A stretch of DNA of 12,979 nt from JACQLN01 sp049274895 (lineage in GTDB: Bacteria; Patescibacteriota; Minisyncoccia; JACQLN01), in NCBI GenBank assembly GCA_049274895.1, contig JBASTM010000018.1:1-12979 (forward strand), given 5' to 3'. Position 1 is the stretch's first letter; each line of letters opens with the position of its first letter. The translations under genes and the position numbers were made by a program. The notes under the pieces were generated by a model that was given only the letters and a program-made list of their open reading frames with translations, was not told the DNA's origin and did not search any database. This document shows positions 1 to 5,964 of this stretch, in pieces.

Positions 1-33
1 CGCGCCGCCCGAAAGTCGCGGCGGGAATGAACT

Positions 34-807
34 ATGGTTGTAAAACCCATAAAAACCAGAAGGTTTAGGCCGCCGCGGGATGATCTGGAGGAGTTTTTGG
101 CGTCCAGTCTTCCCCGGCTGGGAGAGAATACGGTGGTGGCGGTCGCCTCCAAGATTGTCTCCATCGGCGAGGGCCGGTGCATGCCTCGGGATCGCGTTAA
201 AGATAAAGACAAACTGATTATCGGTGAGGCCGACCGGTATTTGCCCCGGGACCAGGTGCCGGGCCGGTGGGTAATGCACACCCTAAAAGACAATATTTTT
301 ATGCCTTCGGCCGGCATAGATGAGAGTAACGCCAACGGCTATTACATTTTGTGGCCCCAAAATCCCACTAAGTCGGCTCAAAAGATTGGGCAGTTTTTGC
401 GGAAAAAATATCGGCTCAAAAATTTAGGCGTGATTATAACCGATTCCCATTCCGTGCCGTTGAGGCGCGGTGTTATAGGAATTTCGTTGGCGCATTGGGG
501 TTTTGAGCCGTTAAGGGGTTACCGCGGCACCCAGGATATTTTCGGCAAGAAATTAGTTTTTTCTCAAACCAACCTGCCCGACGGCTTGGCCGCGGCCGCG
601 GTTGTGGTTATGGGCGAAGGCCAGGAACAGACTCCGTTGGCAGTTATTAGCGATCTTAACGGCATCAAATTTACTGCTCATACAGTTCGGCCTCGGGGTC
701 CTTTTTCCAGTTTTGTGGTTAAGCCCCAAGAGGATATGTACCGCCCTTTTTTATATGCGGTTAAATGGCGAAAAGGCCGAGGCGGGGCTAAGTCCGCGAG
801 CTTGTAG
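34..807 (+). CDS. CofE-like (F420-0:gamma-glutamyl ligase family) protein
   Basis: A 257-residue protein of the CofE fold. Visible family motifs are VAVASKIVSIGEG near residues 35-47, the acidic AGIDESNANG near 93-102, the metal/GTP-binding stretch IITDSHSVPLRRG near 134-146 followed by GISLAHWGFEPLRGYRG, and DGLAAAAVVVMGEG near 183-196. CofE joins glutamate to F420-0 using GTP. Members in organisms without F420 have no settled substrate, and nothing else in this window points to F420, so the reaction here is open. The ATG at 34 is the first start after an in-frame stop at 28-30. There is no convincing Shine-Dalgarno, so it may be the tail of an upstream operon. Lys is mostly AAA/AAG mixed and Phe mostly TTT, as in the neighbouring housekeeping genes. 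Family call is firm, function is not. Confidence 0.85.
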   Translation: MVVKPIKTRRFRPPRDDLEEFLASSLPRLGENTVVAVASKIVSIGEGRCMPRDRVKDKDKLIIGEADRYLPRDQVPGRWVMHTLKDNIFMPSAGIDESNANGYYILWPQNPTKSAQKIGQFLRKKYRLKNLGVIITDSHSVPLRRGVIGISLAHWGFEPLRGYRGTQDIFGKKLVFSQTNLPDGLAAAAVVVMGEGQEQTPLAVISDLNGIKFTAHTVRPRGPFSSFVVKPQEDMYRPFLYAVKWRKGRGGAKSASL

Positions 808-821
808 AACGGCTCAAAAAC

Positions 822-830
822 TGATAAAAT
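822..830 (+). promoter_or_regulatory. extended -10 promoter giving a leaderless mRNA
   Basis: TG-A-TAAAAT is an extended -10 (TG at 822-823, hexamer 825-830). Exactly 7 nt lie between the hexamer and the ATG at 838, so initiation at the usual distance would fall on or next to the start codon. No clear -35 is seen. The same layout recurs at secE, hicB, the HIT gene and gatB. Confidence 0.5.
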
Positions 831-837
831 TAAGGCA

Positions 838-1236
838 ATGGATGCGAAGCTGTTAAAGCTAGGTTTAGGCGCTATTTTTTTGATCTCCTTGGCTTCTTTA
901 GGAGCCATTATTCTTTTTATAAATCCCCATAACGCCGGCTGGCTGAATCTAGCTCTTTTTACGGTGGTAGTTTTTATGCTGGTTTTCAGCTTATCTTCAT
1001 GGTTAGGTTTTTGGGTGAGAAAAAACTTTATTACCGAAAGGAATCAAGACCGGATTTTTAAGATGATTTTTAGACAGGGGGCTTGGGTAGCTATCCTGCT
1101 GGCGGCCTATTTATGGCTTAATCATTTTAGACTGTTTAAGGTTTTTACGGTTCTCGCGGTTCTATTTTTGATAATCGGTTTAGAGTATTACTTTTTGGTT
1201 CGTCATGAATATCGTAATAAAATCACCGGAAGCTGA
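838..1236 (+). CDS. small integral membrane protein, unknown function
   Basis: A 132-residue hydrophobic protein that I do not recognise as a named family. Four likely transmembrane segments are visible at about residues 7-29, 34-57, 81-97 and 101-121. A basic/polar loop lies between the second and third (WVRKNFITERNQDRIFKMIFR), and the tail is charged (RHEYRNKITGS). By the positive-inside rule the loop and C-terminus are probably cytoplasmic. The 3' end overlaps the proposed pheS start by 32 bp, which suggests coupled expression with pheS rather than a known functional link. There is no signal peptidase site or catalytic motif. It could be a small membrane accessory protein of a candidate-phylum-specific family. 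That it is a real gene is likely because of the promoter, the consistent hydrophobic pattern and the tight packing. Confidence 0.75.
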   Translation: MDAKLLKLGLGAIFLISLASLGAIILFINPHNAGWLNLALFTVVVFMLVFSLSSWLGFWVRKNFITERNQDRIFKMIFRQGAWVAILLAAYLWLNHFRLFKVFTVLAVLFLIIGLEYYFLVRHEYRNKITGS

Positions 1237-2341
1237 CGCGCTTGAAAAATCCTTGGGGTCAACAGCCGATCCGGAAAATCGGCGCTTGAGGCGTTTTTTG
1301 GAAATGCCGGATTTGTCGCGAGTTCCCGGTAGCCCCATCCGCGAACTGGTGGAAAATATTCTTAAAATTCCTGATTTTAAGGAGTTTGACGCGATTGAGG
1401 TTCCGGAAATTGTGCCGGTTAGCGTTGGTTTTGACTTGTTTGATTTTCCCACTGATCATCCCGCCCGCTCCAGATCGGATAGCTACTATGTTGACGACAA
1501 TAATATCTTACGCACCCACACCACGGTGATGTGGTATTACTATCTGAATGACGAAAAAGTTAAAACAAAAATCGAAAAAAGGGAACCGGTAGGCTGTTTT
1601 TCATTCGGCAAGGTCTACCGCAAAGACGAGATTGACCGCAATCATATGAATGTTTTCCATCAGATGGACGGTTGGTATCTGGTGGCCAGGGATCAAAAAG
1701 TAATCACTACAGGCGATTTGGAGAATGTTTTAATCAGCATTGCTCGAGCTGTTTTCGGGCGGGATATAAAATATCGCTTTAACCCGGATACTTTTCCCTA
1801 TACCGACCCCAGTTTGGAGATGGAGATTGAGCGCGAAGGGAGGTGGGTTGAAGTTTTGGGCAGTGGGATGGTTAAAGGCAGTGTTTTGGAAAAAATGGGC
1901 GTGGATTCAAAAATGTATAACGGCTGGGCGTTCGGTTTCGGTTTGGAACGCTTGGCTATTGTCAGTATGGATTTACCCGACATCAGATTGTTGTGGTCCA
2001 ACAATGAGCGCGTCAAGCGCCAGTTGAAACTCGGCCAAAAGTTTGTTGAGGTTTCCAAATTTCCGGCGATCACGCGGGATATCTCGTTTGTGGTTGATAA
2101 AAGTTTCGTACCCAATAATTATTTTGATTTGATAAGGGACTTGGGCGGCGACTTGGTTGAGGAGGTTAAATTGTTGGATAAATACGAAGACGCTAAAAAA
2201 TTCGGCGCGGATAAGCTAAGCTATACCTATCGCATTATCTACCGCTCCAACGAACGGACGCTGACTACAGCAGAGATTGATCCGATACAGGCCAAGATTT
2301 ACACTGAAACGGCTGGGCAGTTTGGAGCCGAGTTAAGATGA
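1205..2341 (+). CDS. pheS: phenylalanyl-tRNA synthetase, single-chain (PheS-like with FDX-ACB)
   Basis: Charges tRNA-Phe. The class II catalytic core spans roughly residues 40-280. It has the TDHPARSRSDSYYV element, motif 2 (FSFGKVYRKDEIDRNHMNVFHQMDG), the EVLGSGMV strand, and motif 3 GWAFGFGLERLA with PDIRLLW. From about residue 283 (KFPAITRDISFVV) to the end at 378 is an FDX-ACB anticodon-binding domain, normally found at the C-terminus of PheT in the bacterial (alpha-beta)2 enzyme. The coiled-coil N-terminus of ordinary PheS is absent and no pheT follows, so the layout matches monomeric mitochondrial PheRS. The start at 1205 overlaps the membrane gene and has no Shine-Dalgarno. An in-frame ATG at 1304 (residue 34) is an alternative that would drop a weakly conserved N-terminus. 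The product assignment is firm; the single-chain mode is inferred from domain content. Confidence 0.93.
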   Translation: MNIVIKSPEADALEKSLGSTADPENRRLRRFLEMPDLSRVPGSPIRELVENILKIPDFKEFDAIEVPEIVPVSVGFDLFDFPTDHPARSRSDSYYVDDNNILRTHTTVMWYYYLNDEKVKTKIEKREPVGCFSFGKVYRKDEIDRNHMNVFHQMDGWYLVARDQKVITTGDLENVLISIARAVFGRDIKYRFNPDTFPYTDPSLEMEIEREGRWVEVLGSGMVKGSVLEKMGVDSKMYNGWAFGFGLERLAIVSMDLPDIRLLWSNNERVKRQLKLGQKFVEVSKFPAITRDISFVVDKSFVPNNYFDLIRDLGGDLVEEVKLLDKYEDAKKFGADKLSYTYRIIYRSNERTLTTAEIDPIQAKIYTETAGQFGAELR

Positions 2342-2492
2342 GAGCATTGTAAAAATCATTATTCCTCACAGACGACCCATTCAACTTATTCAGGGTCGTC
2401 CTGAAGAGTTTGAAGGACGATATGGAGGCCTCTTTATTGTAGTAGCTGTCTTCTCCATAATGCTGTTCGGAACAATGATTTTTACTCTGTTC
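2342..2492. repeat. nested palindromic repeat element between pheS and gyrB
   Basis: The ends are inverted repeats: 2349-2365 and 2469-2485 match in opposite orientation at 16 of 17 positions, with weaker pairing outward. Inside are GACGACCC (2371-2378) against GGGTCGTC (2393-2400), CGTCCT (2397-2402) against AGGACG (2413-2418), and TATGGAG (2421-2427) against CTCCATA (2453-2459). The inner CCTGAAGAGTTTGAAGG resembles the dispersed palindromes of the type CCTGAGCTTGTCGAAGG that I recall from many environmental bacterial genomes. It fills almost the whole gap between pheS and gyrB and has no credible gene. It may be a non-autonomous repeat, or act as RNA in the gyrB leader. Confidence 0.6.
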
Positions 2493-2508
2493 ATAAATTT
2501 CAACAAAA

Positions 2509-4533
2509 ATGGCAAACAATAACAACAACAACTACACCGCTAAAGACATCTACGTCCTGGAGGGCCTGGAGCCGGTGCGCAAGCGGCCGGGTATGTATAT
2601 TGGCTCCACGGGCGTGGATGGTTTGCATCATTTGGTTTGGGAGGTGGTGGACAATTCCATAGACGAAGCCATGGCCGGCTACGCCAAGAATATTGAGGTG
2701 GTCATAGAGGCCGATAACCGGGTCAGAGTGGACGACGACGGCCGGGGTATTCCGGTGGAGGTGCACAAGCAAACCAAAAAATCGGCTCTGGAAACGGTGA
2801 TGACCACCTTGCACGCCGGCGGCAAGTTCGGCGGCGAATCTTACAAAATTTCGGGGGGCCTCCACGGCGTGGGTGTTTCGGTGGTTAACGCTTTATCCGT
2901 TTATCTTAAAGCCGAGGTTTGCCGCGAGGGCGAGTTGTGGCTGCAAGAATACAGCCGCGGCGTGCCCCAGGCCAAGGTCAAAAAAGTCGGTAGTTGCCGC
3001 CAGAACGGCACGGCCGTCGCTTTTGAGCCGGATCCGGATATTTTTAAGGAAATAAAATTCTCTTACCCCCGCATTTTGGATCATCTGCGCCAGCAGGCCT
3101 ATTTAACCAAAGGCGTAAAAATTACGGTAACCGACGGGCGGGCCAAACCCGCTCCCAGCCACAGCTTTTATTTTGAAGGCGGCATAATGTCTTACGTTCA
3201 GTATCTAAACCGCACTAAGGTTAAAAAACAGGAAGTTATTTTTTCTTGCGATAAAACGGTGGAAAGTATTGCGGTGGAAGTGGCTTTTCAATATACCGAA
3301 GATTTTCAGGGCCTGGAATATTCTTTCGCCAATAACATCCACACGCCCGAAGGCGGTATGCATTTAACCGGTTTCAGAACGGCTTTAACGAGGACCTTAA
3401 ACGATTACGCCCGCAAAAATGGTTTTATAAAAAATGATGATGATAATCTGACCGGCGAAGATGTGCGCGAGGGTTTGACGGCCGTTATTTCGGTTAAACT
3501 GCGCGAGCCGCAGTTTGAGGGCCAGACCAAAGCCAAACTGGGCAACCCCGAAGCCAGGACCGCGGTGGAAGCGGCGGTGGCCGAAACTCTAGCCGAGTTT
3601 TTGGAAAAAAACCCGGGCGAGTCCCGCTTGATTTTGGAAAAAACAATCTTGGCCAAAAAGGCGAGGGAAGCCGCCAAAGCCGCGCGCGAAACCGTCATCC
3701 GCAAGGGCTTATTGGAGGGCTTGGCTTTGCCGGGCAAGCTGGCTGACTGTTCCAACCGCGAAGCGGCCGAGTCGGAGCTGTTTATTGTGGAAGGCGATTC
3801 GGCCGGCGGCTCGGCCAAGCAAGCCAGAAGCCGGATCTTTCAGGCCATTTTGCCTTTGCGCGGCAAAATCTTGAATGTGGAAAAATCGCGCTTGGATAAA
3901 ATGCTGGTCAACAAAGAAATCAAAGCCCTGGTTATCGCTTTGGGCGCGGCTATTGCCGAAGAGTTTGATATTGAGAAAGTCCGCTATCACAGAATTGTTT
4001 TAATGACCGACGCCGACGTGGACGGCGCCCATATCCGCACACTGCTGTTAACTTTGTTTTACCGCTACTTCCCCGAGATTATCAGCAAGGGCTATTTGTA
4101 TATTGCCCAGCCGCCGCTGTACCGCATCCAAAAAGGCAAGGAAGTAAGGTATGTTTATTCCGATGCCGAGAAGGAAGCGGCTATCAAAGAAATCTCAAAT
4201 CTCAAATCTCAAATCTCAAAACTTAAAGTTAAAGTAATGGGTGAGGAAACTGGCGAGGAAGATTTAGAATCGGAAAATTTGGCGGTGGATGTTGGTGTGG
4301 GCGAGAAAGTGGCTGGAGTTAACATCCAGCGCTATAAGGGCTTGGGTGAAATGAATCCGGAACAGTTGTGGGAGACCACGATGGATCCCCAAACCAGGAT
4401 GTTCAAACAAGTCAACGTAGCTGACGCCGAAAACGCCGACAAGATTTTTGATATTTTGATGGGCAGTGAAGTCGGCCCGCGCAAGCGCTTTATTCAAACA
4501 CACGCCAAGACAGTAAAGAACTTGGATATATAG
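2509..4533 (+). CDS. gyrB: DNA gyrase subunit B
   Basis: ATPase and Toprim subunit of gyrase, which introduces negative supercoils with GyrA. The 674 residues show, in order: the GHKL ATPase domain with EGLEPVRKRPGMYIGSTG (from about residue 14), VVDNSIDEA and GGLHGVGVSVVNALS; the transducer domain with REGLTAVISVKLREPQFEGQ; the Toprim domain with VEGDSAGGS (about 427-435), the RGKILNVEK segment and DADVDGAH (about 501-508); and the C-terminal RYKGLGEMNPEQLWET (from about 607) with GPRKRFI. Length is typical of the short GyrB form without the E. coli insert. Between the Toprim core and RYKGLGEMN there is a poorly conserved acidic linker (about 550-605) that holds a 7-bp tandem repeat. The ATG at 2509 has no Shine-Dalgarno and is followed by an Asn-rich start. 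gyrA is not in the window. Alternative ParE is possible, but gyrase is the usual call for this motif set. Confidence 0.95.
   Translation: MANNNNNNYTAKDIYVLEGLEPVRKRPGMYIGSTGVDGLHHLVWEVVDNSIDEAMAGYAKNIEVVIEADNRVRVDDDGRGIPVEVHKQTKKSALETVMTTLHAGGKFGGESYKISGGLHGVGVSVVNALSVYLKAEVCREGELWLQEYSRGVPQAKVKKVGSCRQNGTAVAFEPDPDIFKEIKFSYPRILDHLRQQAYLTKGVKITVTDGRAKPAPSHSFYFEGGIMSYVQYLNRTKVKKQEVIFSCDKTVESIAVEVAFQYTEDFQGLEYSFANNIHTPEGGMHLTGFRTALTRTLNDYARKNGFIKNDDDNLTGEDVREGLTAVISVKLREPQFEGQTKAKLGNPEARTAVEAAVAETLAEFLEKNPGESRLILEKTILAKKAREAAKAARETVIRKGLLEGLALPGKLADCSNREAAESELFIVEGDSAGGSAKQARSRIFQAILPLRGKILNVEKSRLDKMLVNKEIKALVIALGAAIAEEFDIEKVRYHRIVLMTDADVDGAHIRTLLLTLFYRYFPEIISKGYLYIAQPPLYRIQKGKEVRYVYSDAEKEAAIKEISNLKSQISKLKVKVMGEETGEEDLESENLAVDVGVGEKVAGVNIQRYKGLGEMNPEQLWETTMDPQTRMFKQVNVADAENADKIFDILMGSEVGPRKRFIQTHAKTVKNLDI
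4194..4220 (+). repeat. 7-bp tandem repeat inside gyrB
   Basis: CTCAAAT occurs three times in a row (4194-4200, 4201-4207, 4208-4214), followed by CTCAAA. It encodes the QISNLK-like residues around 562-571 in the linker before RYKGLGEMN. Seven is not a multiple of three, so gain or loss of a single unit would shift the frame of an essential gene; three units together are neutral for frame. Confidence 0.85.
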
Positions 4534-4590
4534 CTCCTTTACTTATTTTGGTTTATATTTTAACCTGAAGCTAGTTCTTTTTGTGTACCA

Positions 4591-4686
4591 CTGCCGGACG
4601 CAAGCCCAGAGCGGGCGGTTGCGTGGCAGTTTCTGTTTCACCCTCAACGGACCCGGACGCGTGCCTAAACGGCGGACGCGTGGGTC
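4591..4686 (+). promoter_or_regulatory. twin bulged hairpins in the 5' leader of the orphan gene
   Basis: There are two hairpins of the same architecture. Hairpin 1 (4591-4629): outer arms CTGCC/GGCAG, a GG bulge on the 5' side, middle arms ACGCAA/TTGCGT, inner arms GCCC/GGGC with loop AGAGC, and a GG bulge on the 3' side. Hairpin 2 (4650-4686): outer arms GACCC/GGGTC, 5' GG bulge, middle arms ACGCGT/ACGCGT, inner arms GCC/GGC with loop TAAAC, 3' GG bulge. Between the copies five base pairs differ with both partners changed, so pairing is kept. A 20-nt linker separates them, and hairpin 2 ends at 4686, one base before the AGGAGG. This fits an RNA that controls translation of the gene at 4701, either by ligand or by protein binding. 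It does not match a riboswitch class I know. A DNA-level role (protein binding to cruciforms) is the alternative. Confidence 0.7.
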
Positions 4687-4692
4687 AGGAGG
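4687..4692 (+). promoter_or_regulatory. Shine-Dalgarno that sets the start of the orphan gene
   Basis: AGGAGG, eight bases before the GTG at 4701. The reading frame is open further upstream (to a TTG at 4581), but that extension would run through both leader hairpins and has no ribosome site, so the GTG is preferred. Confidence 0.75.
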
Positions 4693-4700
4693 CAGTAGCT

Positions 4701-5405
4701 GTGAAAGACGTCGTGTATTCGGATCTCTCGTTCAGCGGAGTGTCGTTGGACATTGCAGTGCTCTCGCCAAGCAATTGCGGTGAGTTCACTATAGAGGAAG
4801 TAGTAGAAAGAAGGAGAAACTGGTTCCCAGCTCTTGGATTAAATGTGTGTTGCTTCGCAAGGATGCAGCACAGCGGCATGCTGACATGCAGCGGCGCGCA
4901 CAGTAGTGGCCAAAGCCAAGGCGAGCCGCTTGGATTTGTCCGGTGTGGAGGCGCGGTTCGGTTGGACGACGATACTATCGTATGCGACCGGTGCGCTGCG
5001 GCGTTCCGTTTTCTCGGGAATTGGGGCAGGCAGGTGAAGAGCATCATGTTCTACCTAATGCTCAAGCAGATGGTTTCGGATATTCGGTTCTGCAACTTCG
5101 TGGACTGTAGCATCACTCTGGATTCCGATAGGTTCGCAGGCAACTATGCCCGGTTAGCGGAGATTCGTTCGCTCGGCGTGGTTGCAGTTCACCGTTGCCT
5201 GCTGTACCTGTCTCCCGGAGCTGGAGGTGTAAGGCACTGCGGTTTGGGATTCGTGCTTGCGCCCAATATGCGCACGCGCACCGAAGGCCCAGGGAAGTTC
5301 GGTCCGTGGCTGCAGTACCTCATGTACGAGTGGTACCGTAGGGTCAAGGGGTCAGAGGATGATACCAGAGAGTTCCGCTTCGGCCCCAAGCCGGTGCAGG
5401 ACTGA
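4701..5405 (+). CDS. unrecognised cysteine-rich protein, orphan gene
   Basis: A 234-residue protein that I do not recognise. It has 11 cysteines; C82, C95 and C98 (spacing x12, x2) with C63 or H69 could bind zinc, in the segment FVRCGGAVRLDDDTIVCDRC. The C-terminal half is richer in hydrophobic and aromatic residues (IMFYLMLKQMV near 115-125, WLQYLMYEWYRR near 203-214). There is no signal peptide, clear membrane span or known catalytic motif. Codon use differs from the neighbours: 13 of 15 Phe are TTC and 5 of 6 Lys are AAG, while gyrB uses mostly TTT and AAA. With the strong Shine-Dalgarno, the structured leader and a terminator of its own, this looks like a transferred single-gene unit placed between gyrB and secE. 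It could be a selfish or defence-type gene or a phage remnant; nothing visible decides. Confidence is that it is coding. Confidence 0.72.
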   Translation: MKDVVYSDLSFSGVSLDIAVLSPSNCGEFTIEEVVERRRNWFPALGLNVCCFARMQHSGMLTCSGAHSSGQSQGEPLGFVRCGGAVRLDDDTIVCDRCAAAFRFLGNWGRQVKSIMFYLMLKQMVSDIRFCNFVDCSITLDSDRFAGNYARLAEIRSLGVVAVHRCLLYLSPGAGGVRHCGLGFVLAPNMRTRTEGPGKFGPWLQYLMYEWYRRVKGSEDDTREFRFGPKPVQD

Positions 5406-5414
5406 TGTTCTTTT

Positions 5415-5520
5415 GGTCTGCAGCTAGGTGGTCTGGGAGTACCACTGATGGCCTGGTAGCCGCGTGATGTTATACGGGGAAGACCGCGCGACCTTAGGCA
5501 AATTGCGGCCGCTACAGACG
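5415..5520 (+). ncRNA. possible structured RNA or 3' UTR after the orphan gene
   Basis: Between the orphan stop codon and the terminator lies about 120 nt that can fold. Distal arms GTCTG (5416-5420) and AGC pair with GCT and CAGAC (5515-5519) across a single mismatch. Inside are GTGGT (5428-5432) with ACCAC (5441-5445) and a weaker GGT/CGCG with CGCG/ACC pairing. There is no open frame of note. I match it to no RNA family. It may be only the 3' end of the orphan mRNA. Confidence 0.3.
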
Positions 5521-5525
5521 AGTAC

Positions 5526-5572
5526 GAGCTGATCTAAGCTATGGTCTAAGCTACCTGGATCAGCTCTTTTTT
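5526..5572 (+). terminator. intrinsic terminator of the orphan unit
   Basis: GAGCTGATC (5526-5534) pairs perfectly with GATCAGCTC (5558-5566), directly followed by TTTTTT. The loop contains TCTAAGCTA twice (5533-5541 and 5545-5553). It closes the 4591-5520 unit before the secE operon. Confidence 0.85.
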
Positions 5573-5575
5573 ATT

Positions 5576-5625
5576 TCCAGCACCTTTTCAAGGTAAAGGT
5601 ATTTATACATCTAAAAGGTGCTGGA
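5576..5625. repeat. 13-bp perfect inverted repeat next to a promoter
   Basis: TCCAGCACCTTTT (5576-5588) and AAAAGGTGCTGGA (5613-5625) are exact inverted copies around a 24-nt AT-rich spacer. Neither strand has a T-run after it, so it is not a terminator. The right arm ends one base before the -35 box at 5627, which would suit an operator for a dimeric protein. Confidence 0.7.
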
Positions 5626-5626
5626 T

Positions 5627-5655
5627 TTGACATTAATTGGTCTGTCGATTACACT
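5627..5655 (+). promoter_or_regulatory. consensus sigma-70-type promoter
   Basis: TTGACA (5627-5632), 17-bp spacer, TACACT (5650-5655), then TTAA. Predicted start is near 5662. It closely resembles the promoter at 12831-12859. It could drive secE-nusG-rplK, but a terminator-like hairpin follows at once. Confidence 0.65.
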
Positions 5656-5663
5656 TAATTAAC

Positions 5664-5683
5664 GGCCTCCGAGGCCTTTTTTT
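5664..5683 (+). terminator. short hairpin plus T-run right after the promoter
   Basis: GGCCT/AGGCC around CCG (5664-5676), then seven T. It has the form of an intrinsic terminator. Relative to the promoter upstream it would lie at about +3 to +22, too near the 5' end to act normally, so it may instead serve as a back-up for read-through from upstream. Confidence 0.6.
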
Positions 5684-5685
5684 AG

Positions 5686-5755
5686 CACACGAATAGCGCT
5701 CGCTCAACCGACCAAAGTGTCGGCTTCGCGAAATGCGAATGCGTCCACACGAATA
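5686..5755. repeat. palindrome-rich segment flanked by a 10-bp direct repeat
   Basis: CACACGAATA occurs at 5686-5695 and 5746-5755. Between them are CCGAC/GTCGG around CAAAGT, and TTCGC/GCGAA around GAAAT. The piece looks like a small intergenic palindromic repeat, with the direct repeat perhaps marking its edges. No gene is seen. Confidence 0.4.
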
Positions 5756-5759
5756 AATT

Positions 5760-5768
5760 TGATATAAT
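5760..5768 (+). promoter_or_regulatory. extended -10 promoter of secE, leaderless start
   Basis: TG-A-TATAAT with the perfect hexamer at 5763-5768 and seven bases before the GTG at 5776. The expected transcription start falls on the start codon. There is no good -35 at 17 bp. Confidence 0.6.
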
Positions 5769-5775
5769 TAGAACA

Positions 5776-5958
5776 GTGAACAAATTAGCATCCTACTTAA
5801 AAGAAGTCCGTTTGGAACTGGGCAAGGTCAACTGGCCCAGCCGCGACCAGACCACGCGTTATACTTTTATCGTGGTGGGCGTTTCGCTCGCGATAGCTTT
5901 GTTTCTGGGCGGTTTGGATTATGTTTTTTCGTGGCTGTTGAATAGATTTGTGTTGTAA
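5776..5958 (+). CDS. secE: preprotein translocase subunit SecE
   Basis: A 60-residue SecE of the minimal one-helix type, part of the SecYEG channel in the inner membrane. It shows the conserved cytoplasmic amphipathic helix with the LGKVNWPSR motif (residues 15-23), followed by one transmembrane helix (about 31-55). Length is normal for this family outside Enterobacteria. The start is GTG at 5776, seven bases after a perfect -10. It is first in the secE-nusG-rplK block, a conserved bacterial order; a tRNA-Trp often found before secE is not seen. Confidence 0.93.
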   Translation: MNKLASYLKEVRLELGKVNWPSRDQTTRYTFIVVGVSLAIALFLGGLDYVFSWLLNRFVL

Positions 5959-5964
5959 ATTAAA

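Noticed and set aside
1..30. End of an upstream gene, reading RAARKSRRE and stopping at the TGA at 28-30.
   Set aside because: Thirty bases are too few to choose between frames.
4673..4686. CGGACGCGTGGGTC matches, from memory, a common SalI/MluI cDNA-library adaptor, and a NotI site (GCGGCCGC) lies at 5505-5512, so a cloning artefact was considered.
   Set aside because: The 14 bases form the 3' arm of a hairpin whose 5' arm and structural twin are also present, and the region carries a natural-looking gene, ribosome site and terminator. A screen against vector sequences and read coverage across 4560-5580 would settle it.
4591..4686. Twin hairpins as integron attC sites or as mini-ykkC (guanidine-II) riboswitches.
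   Set aside because: There are no paired RYYYAAC/GTTRRRY core sites, and the loops are AGAGC and TAAAC rather than ACGR.
4581..4700. N-terminal extension of the orphan protein from a TTG at 4581.
   Set aside because: It would read through both leader hairpins, has low-complexity residues and no ribosome site, while AGGAGG supports the GTG at 4701.
4685..5047. Minus-strand open frame of 120 codons opposite the orphan gene.
   Set aside because: No ribosome site or promoter, and the plus frame has better start signals and more protein-like composition.
4585..5447. GTACCACTG at 4585-4593 and 5439-5447 as possible target-site duplications around the orphan unit.
   Set aside because: Nine bases at this distance can occur by chance, both copies take part in local hairpins, and neither coincides with the unit's terminator edge.
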